6,052 bases of DNA from DATKWS01 sp035529435 (GTDB taxonomy: Bacteria > Krumholzibacteriota > Krumholzibacteriia > Krumholzibacteriales > Krumholzibacteriaceae), in assembly GCA_035529435.1 (NCBI GenBank), contig DATKWS010000096.1, positions 1 through 6,052 of the forward strand, written 5' to 3'. Both the position numbers and the translations under genes were made by a program. Shown one piece after another: positions 1 through 5,784 of the stretch (position 1 is its first letter; each line of letters starts with the position of its first letter). A model generated the notes under the pieces. The model saw only the letters and a list, made by a program, of their open reading frames with translations. It searched no databases and was not told where the DNA came from.

Positions 1-1684
1 CGGAATGATGGCGGTAGATCCAGTGCAGGGCGCGGAAACGCGGCGTCTCACGGCATCGTACGAGCCGCGCCAGTTCCTCTCTTCCTTCACCGATCAGATA
101 CGTTCCGACATGGATCCACCGTTCATCCGCCGCCCCTTCACGGGCGGCGTCCGTCGCCAGCTCGATGGCTCGCCGGGCGACCTGGTCCTCCGTCTGACCG
201 GACCCGCGGGCGAGTTCTTCAATCATCCGGCGATACCGGTCGCGCGTGTCGAAATCCATCCGGGGATAGATGCCCGAAGGATCCAGGCGGAGCTGCCGCT
301 CAACCCGGCTGAGCTTTTCGAATATTTTTCTCCAATCCAGAAGGGCGAGTTGCCGCAGGCTGGTGAACGCATTCCCGATCGATATCTGGTCTTTCATCTG
401 ACGGTTGTGCTCGCGAGGGGCGAGATCGCTCAGAGATTTCCGCAGCGTGCGCTCGAGCCACCCCTGGACCGGCACCAGCGCGGCTTCCTGGTCGTAGAGG
501 TTCTCGATCAGTTGAGAAGCGAAATAGGGGCTCGGGCTCGGTTGCATTTCGGCGAGTTCTGCAAGAATCGAGAAGAGCTGATTGGGATCCCGCCGGTTGG
601 CGGTAATCAGCCTGTTCCCCCAGAAATCGGTGATTTCACGCTCCCGCAGCTCTGTCAGTGCTTTTTCCGCGAGATTCGAGATGCTCTCGATCAACGCCGC
701 GCGCAGCATCTGGGGAACGGCCCAGAGTTCACCGATCGACAGTGCGCCGACGGATTGATAGGACTCGATGAACGCGAGGATGTTCTCCCGATCCAGACGC
801 AGGTCTGTACGGGAGACGAGATCCCTCGCCAGGCCGTAGATGCGCGGCAGACCGCGGTAGGGCTCGTCGGCGAGTGACGGCAGCTCCTGATAGTAGCGCC
901 GGGGAAGGTTCCTCTGAATTTCGCGGACGTTGCTCTCGACGATGTACTCGTTGTCCAGGAGCCATTCGGCGGTCGGGGGCGTACTCTGTCCCAGGCGACT
1001 CGCTTCGGCGAGATCCATGCATGCCCGATGTATCCATCGCCTGGTCCGCTCGAGCCGCTTGAGCAGTCCGATGTCCCGGCGGGCATCCGGGTCCACCCGT
1101 TGGTCCCCGGCGAGACGCTCCGCGTATTCCGGGATCTGCACCGCCGAGAGCGGACTTCCGATGTTCTCCGCCTCTCCGGCGAGACTCTCTCGCTTCGGAT
1201 GCAGGACGAATATGGCGGGAGGGATCTCACCGCTCTCCCGCAGCACTGCCACCGGGGAACGCAGCGTTTCGATAGGCGTCCGGAGAATCAGAACGGTCTC
1301 CTCGGAGACCAACCAACGTGCGTGATCCTCGAGCAGTCTTCGTTCCAAGCCGAACCTCGATCGCCGTATCCATGCCGCGCTGAAGAGGATTCCCGCGAAT
1401 CCACCCGCGAGGCCCGGAATCAGGGTAGAAAGGACTCCGCCGAGAATCGGCTCCGGCCACTGAAGTCTTATGGAGGTAACTCCGGCGAGGACCCCGAACA
1501 GGATGAAAGCAATGGCCGCCCCGAAAATCCTGCGCCATCGGAAGGGGTCCCATGTATGTACATTTCCATCCGCGGTCTTGCTCACCAATGCAGCGCGACG
1601 GAAACCTCTCCTCTGCAACTTCTTGAGGGCTCCACGGGCTTCATCTCGTTTTGCGAAGTAACCTATGAGGATGCCTGTTTCCAT
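1..1684 (-). CDS. NdvB/ChvB-like cyclic beta-1,2-glucan synthase, N-terminal part (3' end beyond window)
   Basis: This is the first 561 codons of what should be a giant membrane enzyme; the frame is open to the left edge. Characterised relatives polymerise UDP-glucose into beta-1,2-glucan at the inner membrane and cyclise it for the periplasm. Residues 239-261 (AEWLLDN...REIQRNLP), 278-294 (GLPRIYGLARDLVSRTD), 317-328 (IGELWAVPQMLR) and 455-496 (VERQLR, DPSGIYPRMDFDTRDRYR) match the conserved region before the GT84 core. Residues 1-50 are a small alpha/beta segment (GILIGYF, ALKKLQRRGFRRAAL), followed by two predicted membrane helices at about 53-69 and 80-105. The catalytic GT84 segment and the expected glycoamylase-like and GH94 domains are not in the window, so activity cannot be judged; a related GH94 phosphorylase-type protein is the alternative. 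ATG at 1684 has AAGGA at 1691-1695 (6-nt spacing) and an in-frame TAG two codons upstream, so the start is firm. Confidence 0.85.
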   Translation of the reverse strand, partial: METGILIGYFAKRDEARGALKKLQRRGFRRAALVSKTADGNVHTWDPFRWRRIFGAAIAFILFGVLAGVTSIRLQWPEPILGGVLSTLIPGLAGGFAGILFSAAWIRRSRFGLERRLLEDHARWLVSEETVLILRTPIETLRSPVAVLRESGEIPPAIFVLHPKRESLAGEAENIGSPLSAVQIPEYAERLAGDQRVDPDARRDIGLLKRLERTRRWIHRACMDLAEASRLGQSTPPTAEWLLDNEYIVESNVREIQRNLPRRYYQELPSLADEPYRGLPRIYGLARDLVSRTDLRLDRENILAFIESYQSVGALSIGELWAVPQMLRAALIESISNLAEKALTELREREITDFWGNRLITANRRDPNQLFSILAELAEMQPSPSPYFASQLIENLYDQEAALVPVQGWLERTLRKSLSDLAPREHNRQMKDQISIGNAFTSLRQLALLDWRKIFEKLSRVERQLRLDPSGIYPRMDFDTRDRYRRMIEELARGSGQTEDQVARRAIELATDAAREGAADERWIHVGTYLIGEGREELARLVRCRETPRFRALHWIYRHHS

Positions 1685-1690
1685 TCTCTA

Positions 1691-1695
1691 TCCTT
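1691..1695 (-). promoter_or_regulatory. Shine-Dalgarno of the glucan synthase gene
   Basis: AAGGA on the minus strand, 6 nt before ATG 1684. Together with the in-frame TAG just upstream it fixes the start of the glucan synthase reading frame. Confidence 0.7.
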
Positions 1696-1811
1696 GTATC
1701 ACCACTTGTTCTGAGCTTCTCGGCATTGCGCTGGATTTCACAGGGTGGGAATCTGCAATGCAACTTCGGAGCGTCCATCAGGTTGCGTCTCTGATCGAGA
1801 GCACATGAGCG

Positions 1812-1837
1812 TATCGTATTGTAGCCACGGTACGATA
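1812..1837. repeat. Inverted repeat TATCGTA-N12-TACGATA, possible operator
   Basis: Perfect 7-bp arms lie at 1812-1818 and 1831-1837, with a 12-bp centre. The repeat covers the candidate -10 box and most of the spacer of the minus-strand promoter, where a dimeric repressor would act. It could also form a hairpin in RNA from either strand, but no T-tract follows, so it is not a terminator. Confidence 0.35.
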
Positions 1838-1846
1838 GTAAGTCCA
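1818..1846 (-). promoter_or_regulatory. Candidate sigma70-type promoter for the glucan synthase gene
   Basis: On the minus strand, TGGACT (1846-1841, 4 of 6 matches to TTGACA) is followed after 17 bp by TACAAT (1823-1818, 5 of 6 matches to TATAAT). Transcription would begin near 1811, giving a leader of about 126 nt. The -10 box lies inside the inverted repeat 1812-1837. The match is moderate and rests on consensus similarity only. Confidence 0.4.
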
Positions 1847-1850
1847 CAGG

Positions 1851-1867
1851 TATCGGCGATTATCGGC
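1851..1867. repeat. Two direct TATCGGC repeats, 10 bp apart
   Basis: TATCGGC occurs at 1851-1857 and 1861-1867, one helical turn apart. The pair sits just upstream of the -35 box of the minus-strand promoter and about 50 bp upstream of the -35 of the plus-strand promoter. That is where a shared activator site would lie between divergent genes. No known regulator motif is recognised. Confidence 0.25.
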
Positions 1868-1915
1868 AGGGGCACGGCTCGTTATTATTATTTGGCAAAA
1901 GTCATAATATAACGC

Positions 1916-1943
1916 TTGTGTTTGGCGCGGATTGTGCTATATT
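1916..1943 (+). promoter_or_regulatory. Extended -10 promoter for the RRM protein gene
   Basis: TTGTGT (1916-1921) and TATATT (1938-1943) are separated by 16 bp, and TGC at 1935-1937 supplies an extended -10 element. The stretch just upstream (1880-1910) is AT-rich and could act as an UP element. Transcription would start near 1950, leaving a leader of about 165 nt before ATG 2116. This is the best promoter match in the window. Confidence 0.6.
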
Positions 1944-1949
1944 ACGCCG

Positions 1950-2115
1950 TGAAACAGATAGATTTAGGAGTGAATAGAGCTAGTTATCCGGATAAAGACG
2001 ATAAACGAAACCTGCCTAGTTGATCATCTCTATTAGGGAACTCACTTACATTTCTTCCTAAAAAACTGTTGGACGTAGTTAGGTGTTAGCATTTGAGACC
2101 AATGAGGAGGTCACA
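1950..2115 (+). promoter_or_regulatory. Long structured 5' leader of the RRM gene, possible RNA thermosensor or autoregulatory site
   Basis: The predicted leader carries several self-complementary elements. The perfect palindrome TTATCCGGATAA lies at 1984-1995. AATAGAG (1973-1979) is complementary to CTCTATT (2028-2034). The pyrimidine-rich CTTCCT (2054-2059) can pair with the Shine-Dalgarno AGGAGG (2105-2110), one pair being G-U. The overlapping TTCCTAA can pair instead with TTAGGAG at 1964-1970, or its CCTAA part with TTAGG at 2033-2037. Mutually exclusive pairings of this kind could open or close the ribosome site. Cold-shock and RNA-chaperone genes often have long leaders that do this. 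The pairings are seen; the switch is inferred. No known riboswitch class is recognised. Confidence 0.35.
2105..2110 (+). promoter_or_regulatory. Shine-Dalgarno AGGAGG that sets the RRM gene start
   Basis: A full AGGAGG lies 5 nt before ATG 2116. It selects that start over an in-frame ATG at 2083, which would add 11 residues ahead of the first RRM strand and would place this Shine-Dalgarno inside the gene. Confidence 0.85.
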
Positions 2116-2406
2116 ATGAAGCTGTATGTAGGCAACATGTCTTTCGACACGAGTGAAGACGACCTGCGGAAAGCCTTTGAAGCTCACGGTCAGGTAGACT
2201 CCGTAACAATCATTACGGACAGGGACACCGGTCGTCCGAAAGGATTCGGATTCATCGAGATGTCCAATGACACCGAAGCCAAGGCGGCGATGGATGCTCT
2301 GAACGAGAAGGATTTCCAGGGCCGCTCGCTCAAGGTCAACGAGGCTCGCCCTCGTAACGAAGGCCAGCGTGGCGGAGGCAGAAAAAACTTCGGGCGCAGT
2401 TACTAG
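2116..2406 (+). CDS. Single-RRM RNA-binding protein (bacterial Rbp / glycine-rich type)
   Basis: The 96-residue protein is one RNA recognition motif with a short basic tail. RNP2 is LYVGNM (residues 3-8) and RNP1 is KGFGFIEM (42-49); the aromatic residues Tyr4, Phe44 and Phe46 are the usual RNA-stacking positions. Met49 replaces the commoner aromatic at the end of RNP1, as is frequent in bacterial members. The tail (about 79-96) is rich in Arg and Gly (RGGGRK) and ends in GRSY. Relatives bind single-stranded RNA in the cytoplasm, and several cyanobacterial ones are cold-induced; the target here is unknown. The gene stands alone, with its own promoter, long leader and terminator, divergent from the glucan synthase gene. 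The start is set by AGGAGG at 2105-2110. Confidence 0.95.
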   Translation: MKLYVGNMSFDTSEDDLRKAFEAHGQVDSVTIITDRDTGRPKGFGFIEMSNDTEAKAAMDALNEKDFQGRSLKVNEARPRNEGQRGGGRKNFGRSY

Positions 2407-2496
2407 AGGCCGGTGATCGGGCATAATTGAAAGTCATCAGCGACGGTAAGGCAGGTTTAATAGATAAGCTTTGATGGTTTCAGTTTACGATCTGAA
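2407..2496 (+). other. 3' untranslated region of the RRM gene
   Basis: The 90 nt between the stop codon and the terminator stem contain no convincing reading frame or strong hairpin. They are transcribed if the promoter and terminator calls are right. A small RNA released from this 3' end cannot be excluded. Confidence 0.4.
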
Positions 2497-2528
2497 GGGA
2501 AGCCGGATGTCCGGCTTCCCTTTTTTTT
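2497..2528 (+). terminator. Rho-independent terminator of the RRM gene
   Basis: GGGAAGCCGGA (2497-2507) and TCCGGCTTCCC (2510-2520) form a perfect GC-rich stem of 10-11 bp with a tight loop (ATGT if 10 bp). Eight T residues follow at 2521-2528. It works in the plus direction; there is no T-tract on the other side for the minus-strand cluster. Confidence 0.95.
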
Positions 2529-2624
2529 AATAAAAATTGTTTAACTCATAGAAAAGCAATACTTCAATATATTATCCGTGAAATCATCTTGATTATATTA
2601 AAGTATAGACACGCACCGGAATCT

Positions 2625-2647
2625 AAAATTCGAATTTTTCGCGAAAA
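2625..2647. repeat. Two overlapping perfect palindromes
   Basis: AAAATTCGAATTTT (2625-2638) and TTTTCGCGAAAA (2636-2647) are each perfect palindromes and share three T residues. As RNA hairpins they would be weak and mutually exclusive. They could serve as protein-binding sites, or as a poor terminator for the minus-strand cluster. Confidence 0.4.
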
Positions 2648-2710
2648 GATGATCGCCTGCTGGATGTGGCGCTTGAGGGACTCGTACCGGTGAAGATCAT
2701 CGAGGAGTGA
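2627..2710 (+). pseudogene. Possible C-terminal remnant of a lost plus-strand gene
   Basis: Read on the plus strand in the frame ending at TGA 2708-2710, positions 2648-2707 give DDRLLDVALEGLVPVKIIEE, using GC-ending codons like the real genes in the window. The frame is closed upstream by TAA at 2624-2626, with no start codon or ribosome site. This looks like the last 20 or so codons of a gene whose body was deleted. The product is not recognised. Chance is a real alternative for so short a stretch. Confidence 0.3.
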
Positions 2711-2719
2711 GGGCCGGGG

Positions 2720-4699
2720 TCATCGCGCGGATAATCTCCACCCGATGAGCTTGTCGAACAGTTCGGTCTTGATAACCATTTTGTTTTCGAGTTCCCAATC
2801 GGGCTCCCCTTCGACCGAGATGTCGATCAATCCGAACCGTTTCATGAATCTCTCGAGCACCCTCAGGCAGTAGCACGATTCGAATCTCTCCCGCGGCGAG
2901 TCGTAAACGGAGCCGCCGAAGTCCCCGACCGCCATGGGGAACGCCTCGAGAAACCGGTCGGCGTAGAATCGCGCTTCCCGTTTTTCTCCGCCGTGCTTGC
3001 CGACGAGGTACAGGGAGAAGGTGAATCCGTGCTGTATGATCGGGGATGTGTCGTAGAGGTCCTCGTATCCCCAGTCGTATTTGGTCGTGAATACCTCGAG
3101 GAGGTACCGGTAGAGCTCCCCGGTGGAGTATCGCGCGAACGTTTTTTTATACTTGTCGGTGAGTGTCAATTTGCCGTGCCGTTTCTTGGTGAATCCGGCC
3201 AGGCGCGTGAGCAGATTGATCATGTGGATGTACGGCGCGTCTTCCTCTCTCCGTATACGGATGTCGTCGATCCATAGGCTCTCGTATGCCGGGAAATTCA
3301 TGTCCCGCAGTTCATGGACGAGCTTGAGCGGCAGGTTCGCCTTCTGCGTGAGCTTCACCGGTTCGCGCTCCCGTATGAGATCGAGATATCGAATACTATG
3401 ATCGAGGAATCGCACCTTCCTGAGCGTTGCTTCGTCCACATTCGTGTCGATCAGCAAGGGTGACGCCTCCAAATCGAACGGGCTGAAGAGCAGGGCATCC
3501 GCTTCCATGGGGCTCAGCTCCTCGAAACCGGGAAGTGTCCGAACGCGTGCCGCCGGTCGATCGTGTCCCGTCGGCCGACCATGTGCCGCCGGTCGATCGC
3601 CTTCTGGTGGTGGTGGCTCGTTCGTATCGACGCCTTCACCTTTGGTTAAGTAGTTGAGCAGGTTTGCGGCGGCCTCCTTCAGCACGTCGATGTCTTCGCT
3701 CAGTTCCACATTGATTCTCAGGGCCGTCGCAGCCGGCTCGAGCATCCGTATCATCTCTTTCTTACCCGTCAGTATCGTATCCGGCAGTTTTCCGGTTTTC
3801 TCGATGAAAAACATGAGCTGCTCCGGAAATTCCGTCCGATAGCCGGAGGGGGATGCGGTATGGAAACCGAGTATCGTGGGCGAATCGTGATCGACGCACA
3901 GCAACATGCGGGGAAAGTACGCCCGATCTCCCTCGTCCGTAACGAGCCCCGGCAGGTAAAAACAATCGATTTCCCAGGTATCGGCGGTGCGGGCGATATT
4001 CTTCCGTATCCTCGCAATGCGCACCTCATCAAGCGGTTCGTCCGGGACGGCGTGTTCATCGGTGATGAGCAGTTTTATCCAGGTATCCCTCCATAGCAGG
4101 CTATCCGTTCCCCGTTCCGGCACCCTCACCAGATACCCCTCGCCCCCGGGGGGAGTGAGGATGTCGGGATTTTTCCTAAAGCGGAGCGCCACCTCTATCG
4201 CCTGCTCGAGGATGTGAATGAGGAATTCGGCCTCATAGGCGTTGACGTGCCAGGGCTCGAGACCCGGGCTGTGGCTCCTGATTCGGGGCCATGCATGGGG
4301 ACCGGCCGCGCTGTAGCCGGCATCCTCCAACTCCCGCCTGTCTTTTTCATCGAGCTCCTCCGCATCCTCGAACGATGCCGTCAATAATCGTTGCGAGAGG
4401 TAGGCATCGATATAGTGCAATCTCATCTCCTCGTCCCGGAGCCGGTAGTAGCCCTTCAATCCCTCCGGTCCCAGATAGGCGGCAATGGCGAAATGTTCGC
4501 CGTTTCTTCCCATTATGGAGCAGTAGGCTGTTACCCCGTCGGCCGGATTCCTTACACCAAAGAGATCCGAATCCCACATCCAGTTCCAGCACTCTATTTC
4601 CCTGAACCTGCCGGCGGCGTCGTAGAGCCGTTCCAGCAGGCCGTGGGAGGGCTTGGTATCTTTCAATTCGCTATTCATCGTGTTTCCGGGTGATGCCAT
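2720..4699 (-). CDS. DUF7309/DUF6930-like domain protein of unknown function
   Basis: This is a 659-residue soluble protein with no signal peptide or membrane helix; its function is unknown. Residues about 20-180 (LYDAAGRFREIECWNWMWDSDLFGV, then GEHFAIAAYLGPEGLKGYY) resemble the domain called DUF7309. Residues about 240-350 (YFPRMLLCVDHDSPTILG, GKLPDTILTGKKEMIRML) resemble DUF6930. A Pro-rich hinge with three 6-residue repeats (367-384) leads to a C-terminal half (395-655) that recalls helical regions beside plasmid pRiA4b ORF-3-type domains in Firmicute proteins. That half contains LTQKANLPLKLVHEL, a possible helix-turn-helix-like stretch, and ends with an Arg/Phe/Trp-rich segment. ATG 4699 has little Shine-Dalgarno; ATG 4678 (GGAA before it) is an alternative that removes seven residues. 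The gene starts 38 bp after the ST7-like gene and probably shares its transcript. Domain names are from memory of the families. Confidence 0.85.
   Translation of the reverse strand: MASPGNTMNSELKDTKPSHGLLERLYDAAGRFREIECWNWMWDSDLFGVRNPADGVTAYCSIMGRNGEHFAIAAYLGPEGLKGYYRLRDEEMRLHYIDAYLSQRLLTASFEDAEELDEKDRRELEDAGYSAAGPHAWPRIRSHSPGLEPWHVNAYEAEFLIHILEQAIEVALRFRKNPDILTPPGGEGYLVRVPERGTDSLLWRDTWIKLLITDEHAVPDEPLDEVRIARIRKNIARTADTWEIDCFYLPGLVTDEGDRAYFPRMLLCVDHDSPTILGFHTASPSGYRTEFPEQLMFFIEKTGKLPDTILTGKKEMIRMLEPAATALRINVELSEDIDVLKEAAANLLNYLTKGEGVDTNEPPPPEGDRPAAHGRPTGHDRPAARVRTLPGFEELSPMEADALLFSPFDLEASPLLIDTNVDEATLRKVRFLDHSIRYLDLIREREPVKLTQKANLPLKLVHELRDMNFPAYESLWIDDIRIRREEDAPYIHMINLLTRLAGFTKKRHGKLTLTDKYKKTFARYSTGELYRYLLEVFTTKYDWGYEDLYDTSPIIQHGFTFSLYLVGKHGGEKREARFYADRFLEAFPMAVGDFGGSVYDSPRERFESCYCLRVLERFMKRFGLIDISVEGEPDWELENKMVIKTELFDKLIGWRLSAR
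3547..3600 (-). repeat. Three in-frame 18-bp tandem repeats coding a 6-residue hinge repeat
   Basis: The units are 3547-3564, 3565-3582 and 3583-3600. The outer two are identical over 17 bp, and the middle one is diverged. On the coding strand they give GDRPAA, HGRPTG and HDRPAA (residues 367-384), just after a run of four prolines. The length keeps the frame, so copy number could change without breaking the protein. The repeat lies exactly between the two halves of the protein, as expected for a flexible linker. Confidence 0.8.
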
Positions 4700-4737
4700 G
4701 CGCCTGTGGTTCGCGGAGTGCGCATCACCTCTGCGCG

Positions 4738-5700
4738 TTACCGCCCACCGGTTCTGGCGCGCATCCAGTCGATCGCTCCCTCGGTCTTGGCCCAGGCCAA
4801 CATGGCATCCATCACGTACGCGACGGCCTCGTTCTCGTCGCCGAATCCAATATATTGCGGCGGGCGTTTCGGCATCCGCCTCTTTGCCGTGAGATAAAGC
4901 GGCACGTACCGGTTGTGCTTGACCGCCTCGTCGAGGTAAGTGTCGGCCTCGCCGCCGGGGCCGCCCGTTCTGAAGGCAAGAAGCGCCCGGCTGTATGCCC
5001 AGCAGCCGGAGATATCGTCCTCGTACCGGCCGAGGAGCTCGCGGGCTCCCGTGTCGTCACCCACTTCGAGCAGGCAGTTGATGAGGGTATCCCGAATGCC
5101 CTGGTTATCATTCGGGTTCAGCCGAAGCATATCCCAGTAGTGTTCGATGGCCTTCCGCCTCTCGCCCTGTAACCAGAGAATTGCCGCCAGGCCGGCCCGT
5201 GCACGCATGTACGGCCGTGTCTCCAGTATGCCCCAGAAATGTCCGGTGTCCTCCTCGAAGGCTTCCGATCCGAGAGCCCGCTCACCCGCCTCTACCCCTC
5301 TCTTGTAGAAATCGCGGATTTCTTCGAGGGTTTCCGCCGCCTCTTCCGCCAGCAGCACGTACGCGTCGGCGCAGTCCTCGGATGTCTCGAGAGCCTGCCG
5401 CGCCAGTGCCACCCTTTTATCTCCCCGTGAGTCCCATGCTTCGTACATGATATCCTGGGCCCGTTCCAGTGGGCTGGAGGGTGGAAGAGAGGGGATGTCC
5501 CCCGATCCCGTCATTCCCCCGAGAAAAGCGTTCGCTTCCTCGATCGAGCCGAACTCCCGATCTTTGAGAATCCTCCCCATTTGGGCCATTGACTTCTCGG
5601 CGGCCCTGGGATCCACGAGGGGCGGCAGATCGCGTGACACCTTCCCGCCGGCTTTCCGGCGTTTCTTTCTCTTATTTTGCTTTTTCTGTTTCGGAGACAT
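4738..5700 (-). CDS. ST7-like tetratricopeptide repeat protein
   Basis: The 320-residue cytoplasmic protein begins with a very basic tail (KQKKQNKRKKRRK, residues 4-16), followed by TPR-type helical pairs at about 94-127, 163-196 and 197-230. Segments SEDCADAYVLLAEE (107-120), GVEAGERALG (135-144), RLNPNDNQGIRDTL (193-206), AVKHNRYVPLYL (259-270) and the end GDENEAVAYV...W...EGAIDW (287-312) match the pattern of animal ST7 (suppressor of tumorigenicity 7) proteins, where AYILLAEEEA, NPHVPKYL and GDSEAIAYAF are equivalent. The animal membrane parts are absent. No enzyme motif is seen; a scaffold role is inferred from the TPR fold. The start is ATG 5700 because GAGGTGA lies 5 nt upstream; a GTG at 5709 is part of that site. 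It follows the phosphofructokinase gene by 84 bp. Confidence 0.85.
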   Translation of the reverse strand: MSPKQKKQNKRKKRRKAGGKVSRDLPPLVDPRAAEKSMAQMGRILKDREFGSIEEANAFLGGMTGSGDIPSLPPSSPLERAQDIMYEAWDSRGDKRVALARQALETSEDCADAYVLLAEEAAETLEEIRDFYKRGVEAGERALGSEAFEEDTGHFWGILETRPYMRARAGLAAILWLQGERRKAIEHYWDMLRLNPNDNQGIRDTLINCLLEVGDDTGARELLGRYEDDISGCWAYSRALLAFRTGGPGGEADTYLDEAVKHNRYVPLYLTAKRRMPKRPPQYIGFGDENEAVAYVMDAMLAWAKTEGAIDWMRARTGGR

Positions 5701-5705
5701 GCGGG

Positions 5706-5712
5706 TCACCTC
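5706..5712 (-). promoter_or_regulatory. Shine-Dalgarno GAGGTGA that sets the ST7-like gene start
   Basis: GAGGTGA is a seven-base match to the end of 16S rRNA and lies 5 nt before ATG 5700. It overlaps the GTG at 5709 that a longest-frame rule would choose as start, so the ATG is the better call. A 6-bp hairpin (5724-5729 with 5736-5741) lies 11 nt further upstream in the same transcript and may affect access to it. Confidence 0.8.
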
Positions 5713-5784
5713 TTTTGCGCCTGATGCACGTTTTGGTGCATTCTTTATTGTTCGCGGCCGGACAGCTTCTCGGGCAGGTTCCGA

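Larger units (their letters stand above)
2529..2719. other. AT-rich intergenic spacer between convergent genes
   Basis: Positions 2529-2640 are clearly richer in A and T than the flanking genes and carry no convincing reading frame or promoter. The composition switches abruptly to GC-rich near 2648. Two overlapping palindromes (2625-2647) sit at the switch, and a coding-like tail (2627-2710) follows. No good terminator for the minus-strand cluster was found here. Confidence 0.5.

Noticed and set aside
5..877. 290-codon plus-strand open frame
   Set aside because: It lies antisense to the glucan synthase gene, whose minus-strand translation carries clear family motifs throughout this stretch. 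The plus-strand product has no recognisable domain.
691..1230. Minus-strand open frame of 179 codons, with others at 729-1037 and 1227-1553
   Set aside because: These are other frames of the glucan synthase gene. Their products are Arg/Ser-rich without domains, while the correct frame runs unbroken from 1684 to the edge.
1028..1714. 228-codon plus-strand open frame
   Set aside because: It is antisense to the glucan synthase N-terminus, has no ribosome site and its product is of low-complexity composition.
1641..1847. 68-codon minus-strand open frame over the glucan synthase leader
   Set aside because: It overlaps the true start in another frame and has no recognisable domain or family motif.
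1984..1995. TTATCCGGATAA as a DnaA box or replication origin element
   Set aside because: It matches only the first six bases of TTATCCACA, stands alone, and there are no origin-linked genes nearby.
2083..2115. Upstream ATG extending the RRM protein by 11 residues
   Set aside because: The added residues precede the first RRM strand, and the strong AGGAGG at 2105-2110 is placed for ATG 2116.
2086..2424. 112-codon minus-strand open frame
   Set aside because: It is the antisense shadow of the RRM gene.
2644..2701. GATGATC/GATCATC arms followed by TTTT on the minus strand as a terminator for the cluster
   Set aside because: The arms are 7 bp and mostly AT, the loop is about 40 nt and the T-tract is only four bases, which is too weak to call.
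4690..5172. 160-codon plus-strand open frame, with others at 4291-4605 and 5447-5833
   Set aside because: All are antisense to the minus-strand genes, which have clear starts, ribosome sites or family motifs.
5701..5709. GTG start for the ST7-like gene at 5709
   Set aside because: This GTG is part of the GAGGTGA ribosome site for ATG 5700 and has no site of its own.
5724..5741. Hairpin ATGCAC-N6-GTGCAT as a terminator after the phosphofructokinase gene
   Set aside because: The stem is only 6 bp and no T-tract follows it on the minus strand, so read-through into the ST7-like gene is expected.
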